From Pseudevernia furfuracea (Eukaryota > Ascomycota > Lecanoromycetes > Lecanorales > Parmeliaceae), in the NCBI GenBank assembly GCA_022315425.1, contig JAIUPT010000042.1, positions 1,116,001-1,180,000 on the forward strand: a stretch of 64,000 nucleotides of DNA. The letters run 5' to 3'. Shown here piece after piece: positions 56,254 through 64,000 of this stretch. How positions within the stretch are numbered: position 1 is the stretch's first letter; each line of letters starts with the position of its first letter. A model generated the notes under the pieces. It saw only the letters and a program-made list of their open reading frames with translations, was not told the DNA's origin and ran no database searches. The position numbers and the translations under genes are program-made.

Positions 56254-58211
56254 ATGTTGCGGATATACTCACGCATTGGTGGTGCAGTCGCTGGCCATCG
56301 CCAGTCAGCAGCTTCATGGAAGAGCGTGCGCTCTTCAGCTCAGACTTTGACTCAGTATCAAGATCGGGGCATCTCAGACACGATTATTAAATGGGTACCT
56401 GCTTCTGTAATTGAGCACTTTTTGACCACGTTGCGTGGCTGACATGACTTCCAGCTGGCTGCTAGACTGAAAGATCCGACTCTTTTCCGTGAGAAGGCGT
56501 ATATCGATGGTCAATGGCTTGACGCAAAGTCAGGCTCAAGCTTTGATGTCGTCGGTGCGTCTATTCGCCTCCGAGTTTTGTATTTTCTTCTGATGATTGT
56601 AGATCCAGCGACAGATCGCGTGATCGGCTCATGTCCAGAAATGTCCGTCGGCCCTGCACAAGGTAGTACCCTAGGCTTACACAACGCTCCTTCAGGTCAA
56701 TAGAGGATACGAACGGTGCCATTACGGTAGCCCAGCGAGCTTTCAGTACCTTTCAGCACACGACTCCAAATGAGAGAGCCAAAATTTTACAAAAATGGTC
56801 CGATCTGATGATTGAGCATCAGGAAACACTTGCAAAGATACTAATGTATGAGAATGGAAGACCCATTACGGGAGCGCGGCAAGAAATTAGTTATGCTGCC
56901 GGGTTCTTTGATTGGTTTAGGGGTGAGGCTGAAAGATCATATGGCTACACTGCACGCGGCACCACACCCGGCAATCGTGTAGTTACAATCCAGCAGCCTG
57001 TTGGCGTGGTCGGTCTGCTTACCCCATGGAATTTTCCGTGCGCTATGATAACGCGAAAAGTGGCTGGCGCAATTGCAGCAGGGTGTACAGTCGTCCTCAA
57101 GCCCGCTGCAGAGACACCGTACTCCGCATTGGCATTGGCAGAGCTCGGGGAGCGAGCAGGTGTCCCTAAAGGTGTGTTTAATGTTGTGACAACGAATGAG
57201 CATGTCCAAGAAGTTGGTTACGCCCTTACCACCCATAAAGACATCAAAAAGATTTCGTTCACGGGATCTACTCGTGTTGGGAAGCTCCTCATGGCACAGG
57301 CGAGCTCGACTATGAAGAAATGCTCATTTGAGCTTGGAGGAAATGCTCCGTTTATCGGTCAGATCACTCCTTGGCAGTCTTTAGGTCCAGCAGCACTATG
57401 CTGACAGTCTTGTATAGTCTTCAATGATGCAGATCTCAAGAAAACGATGACAGGCTTGCTTGCAGGCAAGTTCCGCGGATCGGGTCAGACCTGCGTATCC
57501 CCTAATCGGATATATGTACAATCTGGTGTTTATGATGCTTTCATCGCAGAGTTTACGAAACATGTCAAAGAGCACATGAGGAAGGGTGCTGTTGAAGATG
57601 ATCGGACAGCGCTTGGCTGCGTTATCAATGCGAAAGCTCTTGATAAGATTGAGCAACTTGTGGCCGATGCGAAATCAAAGGGGGCAAAAGCAGTTACTGG
57701 AGGTGACCGAAGCTTGGATTCTCCGAATTTTTATCCAGCCACAATCTTGACGGACATGAGTTCAGAAATGGAAGCCAGCCAGACTGAAATATTTGGGCCT
57801 GTTGCTACTGTTTATCACTTTGACGCCGAAGAAGACGTGATTGCTCAAGCGAACCAATCCGAGGTTGGTCTAGCAGCATACATTTATACTGAGAATCTGC
57901 CGATCGCATGGAGGGTGGCAGAAGCTTTGCAGGGTGAATTAGTCGGTCATAACATAGTTTGGACCCTCGCTGATGCTCTATAGTTGGAATGACTGGCATC
58001 AACACTGGTACAGTGTCTGACCCTGTCGCTCCATTTGGGGGTGTCAAGGAGTCAGGGTTCGGCAGAGAAGGTGGAAGGCATGGTATGGAAGAGTTCCAGA
58101 TAACCAAGGTTTGCAGTCTGCGTTCACTCATAAGGATTGAGCGGCTGCTAACAGTGAACAAAACAGACAATCACGTTAGGCGGTCTTGACCTGCCTCACA
58201 CTCCCCTGTAG
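56254..58211 (+). CDS. succinate-semialdehyde dehydrogenase (aldehyde dehydrogenase family)
   Basis: This 546-residue enzyme comes from seven exons: 56254-56394, 56455-56554, 56603-56662, 56704-57357, 57418-57933, 57984-58108 and 58167-58211. Every junction is GT-AG and in frame. It oxidises succinate semialdehyde to succinate with NAD(P). The first about 40 residues (MLRIYSRIGGAVAGHRQSAA) form a probable mitochondrial presequence. The NAD-binding region is TPWNFPCAMITRKVAGAIAA and KPAAETPYSALALAELGERA. ISFTGSTRVGKLL and FELGGNAPFI carry the general-base Glu, and GQTCVSPNRIYVQ the nucleophilic Cys. GVKESGFGREGGRHGMEEF is the C-terminal signature of the SSADH branch. It is the only clearly undamaged multi-exon member of the cluster. 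Confidence 0.92.
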
Positions 58212-58324
58212 GGTTGACTGTAAAGCTGAATCAGGCCATGCTGGGGCTCGGTTAAACTACTGGCAGTTGTAACTTCGCGGTTTCCAGGGGAAACTGCCTC
58301 GTCAGACTTTCTAGCGACGTGTTA

Positions 58325-59456
58325 CTATATTTGTCTGCATTGCTCGCTATCTCTATTTTGATCTTGCACTGCCTGTGATTTCGAGATCGGGACATGTCCG
58401 TCCCCAGCTGCATTACTCTCTGTCGACTTATCTACCATACTAGCATTGGATTCCTTCCAATTCCAGGGCAGTAGCCATCTATCTTCCTGCCAAGCTTGAG
58501 CCTCAGGGAATTCATCCCATTCCAATCCAGCCTCTTTTGCCCGTTGCTGTATCTCTCGCGTTCGAAAGAGCCAGACGGCCTGCGACAAGAAAATACTAGC
58601 TTCGATAGCTGCGCTGCATAACGTCAATGCCCGAAACGTGGAAACAGCATCCGGCGAGTCAAGAGCTACCAAGCTGGATACATTACGCCACCAAGAATGT
58701 CAATGGTATGTTGTGCAGCTATAAAATGCTTTGAGACCTATCCTTCCAACGCGAAGAATCTCATTGAACTCGCCAATCGCCATCAGCGAAAAGAAAGCCC
58801 CGAACCAGTCAATTGTCAAGAACCCGAAATCGATTCCCACCACGCGGTCTCTTCTCTTCCAGAGCTCGAAGGGCACAGGCGTGTACCTGATGATCAATAG
58901 AACTGCTGCAATAACACCGACAAGCGTCACAGGCCACGATACTCCACGGCGATACGGCCCACGGATCATGAGCGTTAGGAATACCTCCATGCCGGCGAAG
59001 AAGAGCGCCAGCACAGTGGCTAGCAGGGTTGTCGTCCAGACTCGCCATTTTCTAAATCTCGAATTGGCCAAACCGTCCGGCAAGGAAACTCTCCGCTTTT
59101 CTCCAGTCAGCTTCTGACTACACTAATCTCCGCATCACGAACTCGTCCTCGTTTCTTCATCCAAGAGCAAAATATTTGAACCCGAAAACCAAACCAACAA
59201 ACCAACTGGCAAACAGGTCTTTGAAAAATTAGTGCATCAGAGGTGAGATACGCGATGCATTTACATTGGCTTGGAATGACTTACCTTGATCATAGCCGAC
59301 GAGGACGAATTCAAAAGTCAATATAGTGGTTATAGCAATGCCAAGGTATTTTAGTATCGACGACATAATTACTATCGAGGCCAGATGAGAAGCAAGTAGA
59401 AATCTACAAATGGCAGAGGAGATGCAAGAAGCTATGAAGCTAAACGACCCGATCAT
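58325..59456 (-). CDS. multi-pass membrane protein, PQ-loop-like C-terminal half
   Basis: I model four exons: 59456-59285, 59100-58774, 58718-58670 and 58613-58325, giving 278 residues (248 if the second ATG at 59366 is used). All phases agree. Segments KYLGIAITTILTFEFVLVGY, TTTLLATVLALFFAGMEVFL, PVTLVGVIAAVLLIIRY, IDWFGAFFSLMAIAAQHTID and AAIEASIFLSQAVWLFRTRE are hydrophobic helices. The pattern RDRVVGIDFGFLTIDWFGAF followed by DILGGVMYPA resembles the second half of fungal PQ-loop (cystinosin/SWEET-like) proteins. The N-terminal half of that family is short or missing here. The intron 58773-58719 begins GC (GCGAGT), not GT, and is needed to join AI to AQHTIDILGG. Function is unknown; a decayed gene remains possible. 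Confidence 0.5.
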
Positions 59457-61971
59457 GAACCGTGAACGCGGACCATGGCCTTTAGGTCGAAGATCTAGAT
59501 GAGCACTTGCGTAGATGCATATCTACTTGTGAATCAAATTGAAGGAAGGGTTGCAAGAATGCGGGGCCTCCGCAAAGGATAGCTTAGTAGCTTCACTTTG
59601 CCGTGCTGTAGCCACATTGCGGCATATCCGGGGAATGGTCCTAGTCACGGACCGGGTTGCCTCGAGTCTCCATTGCCGTGAGTAGCAAAGTCAGAGTCTG
59701 TCAACCACGTGAACAGGCAACTTGGTACAGAAACACCTTTCAAGTAAAATTGCCGTTTCAGAAAAGGCCGAGAGACATAGATTTCACCAGTGATGGAGGC
59801 TGGTCAAGCAGAGCGCCTATCCTTCCAGGAAATCGGCCGCAGCAGGGTACAAATAATATATCATTAGGCGCATGACGTGGAACACCATTCTGTTACCATC
59901 CATAGTCCGGATCCCATCTGCAAAAGTGACAGTACTGTCATACAGCATTTCTACACCGTCGACCATGATCCATATCAGGGTACTGCTCTTACTCATCCTC
60001 TGCCTCGAGTCTTTTATCTCAGTCCATTTTCTGGGCTTCTCGCGTCCGAGGCGGCAGTGTCTGGAATATCAGATGTGTCACGTGATGGACCCGGTTCCAG
60101 GGAATCGATAGGAGTTGGACACAAAAGGCGGCCCGTACAACATATCACGCTAGCTCCTAAACTGGGAATAGCGCGCTCGGGATAAGTTGCGCCAAGCTCT
60201 GACTTTTTTTGCAACGCGTAAATTGCGGTGCAATATGCCGATACACCTTGCAAGTGACTCGGAAGACTCTTCCAGAGAGAGGATCGAATGGAAATACGGA
60301 AAGAAGTCAAGGCAGGACACGATCTGTACAGTGGCTCTTGCTACTATGAAATCATTGACTCGTGCCTACGACGCCTTTGCAATCATCCAAGACTTTGTAC
60401 TCTTGTAACAACAGCAACAAAGATTATTTATAATGGCCTCTACTTCCGCATATCGTTCAGTCGATGTTGATCCAGGAATCACTACCAGTCAGTGCTTCAG
60501 CATCCACTCAAAGTACTCGTGCAGTTGCGAAGCTTATCGCTTCGCCCCCCTTGGATGTCCAACTCTCAATGTGCTTAACCAGATGACAGGCTTGGACCTC
60601 TGAGCCGCAGCTCAGAGCCACCCCCATGTGGTCACTGCACAACACGCAGACGAGGAGCCCGCAGCGCAAAAGGCTCGAAGCAATGTCCTGTATGATGGAG
60701 CTTACACACGCGGGTACTGCATTTCTGAGCTCTCTTAGTCTTTTCTATTATCAGGATCAAGTGTCAGCCCAGAATTATAACTTTATCGTCACGAACCCCC
60801 TGTGAGAATCTGACCGAATCTTCCGATAGCTCGCTTTCTGTTGCATTCGATTTGTGCACATTGAACGATTGTATTCCGCCAAATGATGGATGAGGTTCCT
60901 ACTGAGGACAGCGTAGAGTCTTGGCCCTATCGTACAGTGTCAGGAGATGCTCATGTGTTAGTCAAACGTCGATCTGCGCCAGTCGTGCAAGCCTTCTTTG
61001 CACCTACCTTGTGACTCATTCCAAAAAATCTCATATGACACCTGGCATGCATTAGTGAACGACATGTATATCATGGGTATAGCAAGAGCACTTCTCAGCT
61101 TGATCATGCGGCGATTTAGGCATCCTCAAAGGAACCCGTAGATCTTACGCATGCTGCTGGCTTCCTGCAGATCAATATCAAGGGCCGGAAAGCCCACAGT
61201 AACAGTGGCCTTGAGAGCTCATCTTAATAAAACGGTCCTTCTCGGGTCCCGTTGCCATGGAGTAAGGCATCTTGAACTTGATAAGAGATAATGATAGAAC
61301 ATGTACTAGACAGCTCATTCATCAGAGCTTGGCGGTAAGTCCACTGAAGATGTTGGCGTGTCGATTTCAGAACAAAAAAAATATACTTAGCTGTAGCATA
61401 CGGAAACCCATATGTATGGGTGCAGTCATTGTCCACGACGCTTACCTGGTTGACGGGTGCGGAATGATAGAAAAGAGTCCTTCATATTCGACCGTGCTCA
61501 TGCTCAGGAGAACCGCTTTTCAAGAGCTATGATAACCTCGACCTCGGAAGAAGAGGCGAGAATCCATGGATTGACCCCGTGCGGACGTGATTGAAATGTT
61601 TGAGAATAGCCAGCGGTCCTTAGTCATTAACCCCAGCTTCAATGCAACTAGCCAGTAAACAATCCAACGATAACAGAGACGGTTCGAGGACTGGCTTGCC
61701 TTTCGTGAACAAATCTAGATTTTCCGAGCCCAACTATTTAAATCTGCCTTCATTCAGTTACGGGAGTCATTGCTCCTATTTGTTTCATCGTCCGCAGACA
61801 TCAACAAGGAATGGTGGAATGAATTTTTCAAGTGTCACTTTCTTTGAATACAGAACAGAATTTTCCTCCTTCCGATAAAGATTGATGATAGATTACATTG
61901 CTCTGATTCGGCTGAGTACTTACCTGACTCTATAGCAACAGAGTGTCTACTTGTAGTAATTGAAACAACAG
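59457..61971. other. gene-poor region
   Basis: About 2.5 kb without a confident gene. A 48-residue frame at 59965-60111 begins with a signal-peptide-like MIHIRVLLLLILCLESFISV and has three Cys, but lacks other support. No repeats of note. A 3' splice-like AACAACAG at the end leads into the Cys-rich frame at 61972. Confidence 0.4.
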
Positions 61972-62218
61972 CGGCTACGTAAGGGAGCAGTGCAGTAGCT
62001 GTAATGGCGAAGGCGGCCGCGCAGGCGCCCCTGCGATTTGTAGTTCCTGTGGCGGACAAGGTAAAAAGGTGCACTACAACGGCGCGATGTGCCAGGTCTG
62101 TAGCGGATCGGGCAGATCTTCAGCGTGGATGTATTTTTGGTACTGCCATGGATCAAAGACAATCATTGTATGGTGCCCGCGTTGCAAGGCGTTGTGGTGC
62201 AACAGTTTCTGTCGCTAA
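61972..62218 (+). CDS. exon of a small DnaJ-type zinc-finger (CxxCxGxG) protein, 5' exon not found
   Basis: Downstream of a plausible 3' splice site (CAACAG at 61966-61971), one frame reads to TAA at 62216-62218, 82 codons. It contains three CxxCxGxG motifs in a row: CSSCNGEG, CSSCGGQG and CQVCSGSG. A degenerate fourth, CPRCKALW, follows after a WMYFWYCHG segment. This is the layout of the DnaJ central zinc-finger without a J domain. Such stand-alone domains act as zinc-stabilised protein- or RNA-binding modules. No ATG-initiated frame covers it, so a first exon must lie upstream, or this is a relic. The three exact motifs argue against chance. Confidence 0.5.
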
Positions 62219-62610
62219 TCCTTGGCCAAACGAACAATGATAGGCCTGACGGTTCGCAGCCGAAGCAATGCCATTGGTTGTCAATCTTCACATCTTGGAG
62301 CCTATCAAATGTCCATTTCTGTATAATGCAGGTTTTACAGATGGCCAACCTTGTCAAAGCATGATTCGTCCTCACTCCAAGACCAAGCCCAATACTGTCT
62401 TTCCGCATTGCACACGATTGCATACCAAAGACGTCACTACTAGATGCTACCATGTATGACGACATCAAAAGTTTCGGGAAGGATTGCAATGCCTTGGTTG
62501 ACCCCTCACAGCCCAGTCCATGGCTCTATTTTCGACACTCCACTCGCGTTCTTGACTGCTTGTGGCTTATACAAAAAATTTCCTTCAACGTTGCCCATAC
62601 TCCAGAAGAT
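62219..62610. other. intergenic region
   Basis: These 392 bp lie between the Cys-rich frame and the methyltransferase relic. A short ATG frame at 62452 is in frame with the methyltransferase, but its first 53 codons do not resemble the family. Confidence 0.4.
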
Positions 62611-64000
62611 ATGGCTTCTGAAGATCATGGACGCCGTGTCGCATCTCTGTTAAAGGAGACAAGTACTTTAGCAGACGAGACGGAAAATGCTTATGCCCAT
62701 GAGGTTGTTCGTGCCAAGCTGTTACAAACCACAAAGAGAATAGTTAGCGCTCTCGAAAAGCCCGGAGATGCTGTATTCCAACCTGCTTTTCTGGTACATA
62801 AATACCTATCATTCCAAAGACTTGGCCTGCTGATAAGTTCTTCTCTAGCCGGATCAAAGTACGTGTGTAAGAGTGGCCGTCGACCTCGGTCTCTTCGAGT
62901 TGATAGCGCAAGAGAGGCAGGAGCCAGTGACGGCCAAGGAGCTGGCGGCTCAAAGCCAAGCAGAGCATTTAGTGATCGGTAACGATGATTTGCCGATGTA
63001 GCAAATAATATCTAAAGCGTTGAACTAGTCCGTAATATGCGAGTCCTTGTCAATATAGGGTTTGCCGCCGAAGTCGAGGAGGAATTATACAACGCCACTC
63101 CTCCGACGACACAAATGACCCTTCCAACATCTCAGGCATGTATCCGGCATCAGTAGGTCTCTCTCAACACCAATTTCGCCCCGACTTGTGCGGGTCCAGT
63201 GGATTGCTGATGCCTCCTCACAGTTTTCGACTTTAGAACCGTACCCTCGCTCAACTAGCCGCCTGGTTCAAAAGCAACGGATATCAATCACCCAGCAGCG
63301 TAACTTCGACACCGATCTCGAAAGTTTTGAATACTGGGCGACCCTTCCTAGCAAAATTCTGCAGAATTTCAATACTTGCATGACAGGCAACCGAGGAAGC
63401 AGACCAAGCTGGATTGAGTGGTTCCCTGTAGAGCACAACGTGCTACGAAGTGCTAAAGAAGACGATGGTGCGGTACTGCTTGTTGACGTAGCTGGCGGCC
63501 GCGGACATGATCTTGAGGCTTTCAGACAAAAATTCCCTGATGCTAGAGGCAGGATGATATTGCAAGACTTGTCAGGTGTAGTCGATGACATTCGTGACCT
63601 TGACCTTCGAATTGAAAGAATGGCGTACGATATGTTCTTGCCGCAGCCTATCGAAGGTGAATACTCACCCACATTGTCCTCACAAATTAACTACCAGCTC
63701 AAAACATGTTAGAAGCGCGCGTCTACTTCCTTCATTTCATCCTGCATGACTGGCCTGATGCCCCCGCTGCCCAGATACTTACGCACATTGCCGCGGCAAT
63801 GACATCGAGTTACTCAAAGCTAGTTCTTGGCGAATTCATGCTGCCGAATACGGGCGCGCCGTTCATAGCCTCTGGGTTCGATTGGCAGATGATGATGCTG
63901 CATTCGGGCATAGAGCGGTCGGAAAGGCAATGGAGGGAGCTGATTAAGGGTGTGGGACTGGAGATTGTTGATTTCTGGCAGGGAAAGGAAGGAGGGGAGG
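62611..64000 (+). pseudogene. S-adenosylmethionine O-methyltransferase, frameshifted, runs off the window
   Basis: This resembles secondary-metabolite O-methyltransferases (Methyltransf_2). Exons 62611-62793 (MASEDHGRRVASLLKET), 62849-62978 (CVRVAVDLGLFELIAQERQE) and 63029-about 63141 (NMRVLVNIGFAAEVEEELYN) join in frame by GT-AG introns. A next exon from 63224 gives FFDFRTVPSL, then the frame breaks near 63255. AQLAAWFKSNGYQSPSS is in a second frame, and from about 63300 NFDTDLESFEYWATLPSKIL is in a third. The rest is sound: VLLVDVAGGRGHDLEAF (SAM-binding loop), FPDARGRMILQDL, an intron 63657-63712, then HFILHDWPDAPAAQIL with the catalytic-type His, and a C-terminus that leaves the window. 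Two frameshifts suggest a pseudogene; sequencing error cannot be excluded. Confidence 0.65.

Noticed and set aside
59229..59456. GYDQG read as the start of a sugar transporter
   Set aside because: The exon splices in frame to the membrane protein at 59100, which explains it better than a lone transporter fragment.
1..64000. CRISPR array, phage, plasmid origin or bacterial operon
   Set aside because: No regularly spaced repeats; the genes have spliceosomal introns and are fungal.
1..64000. tRNA or rRNA genes
   Set aside because: I could not recognise any cloverleaf or rRNA core by eye; a covariance-model scan would be needed to exclude tRNAs.

Overview
The window is nuclear DNA from a filamentous ascomycete (Pezizomycotina). 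Most genes carry short introns (about 45-90 nt) with GT-AG ends and CTGAC/CTAAC-like branch sites. The housekeeping set is fungal: Tfb3, Ppc89, Dph2, an alpha-arrestin, cytochrome c peroxidase, Atg5, Prp28, Prp39, mevalonate kinase and Ste24. I cannot place it in a class from sequence alone. All identifications are by reading protein motifs by eye; no search was run.

Layout. Positions 1-13.4 kb are densely packed conserved genes: TFB3 (5' end outside the window), a PPC89-like spindle pole body gene, a large Cys-rich F-box-like gene, DPH2 and an arrestin. Positions 14.2-26 kb are mixed: a frameshifted F-box pseudogene, cytochrome c peroxidase, an F-box gene with N-terminal repeats, a repeat-bearing intergenic stretch (a 29-nt-arm foldback with a telomere-like loop, and a clean 250-bp MITE with 43-bp inverted repeats and a 3-bp target duplication), an MFS transporter and a DUF7580-like remnant. 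Positions 26.7-42 kb return to housekeeping: ATG5/PRP28 (divergent), a flavocytochrome b2-like gene and a DenD-like dehydrogenase (divergent), PRP39, ERG12/STE24 (divergent) and a small conserved gene.

From about 42.8 kb to the end the character changes. Pseudogenes dominate (F-box, AIM6-like phosphodiesterase, a secreted/membrane protein with one nonsense codon, half of a succinyl-CoA ligase beta gene, an O-methyltransferase), and there is a gene-poor stretch of more than 5 kb. Embedded here is a small catabolic cluster at 52.5-58.2 kb: a mitochondrial MaoC/HTD2-like acyl-CoA hydratase, the succinyl-CoA ligase beta relic, a short-chain dehydrogenase with a damaged splice junction, and an intact seven-exon succinate-semialdehyde dehydrogenase. 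Together they look like a C4/C5-dicarboxylate or 4-hydroxybutyrate-type pathway that feeds succinate and is partly decayed. A four-exon multi-pass membrane gene with a GC-AG intron and a small CxxCxGxG zinc-finger reading frame follow.

The most unusual items are the MITE, the foldback with its telomere-like loop, the decaying catabolic cluster, a possible poison exon in PRP39, and the stand-alone DnaJ-type zinc-finger frame. Three separate nonsense lesions can each be explained by a single C-to-T change.
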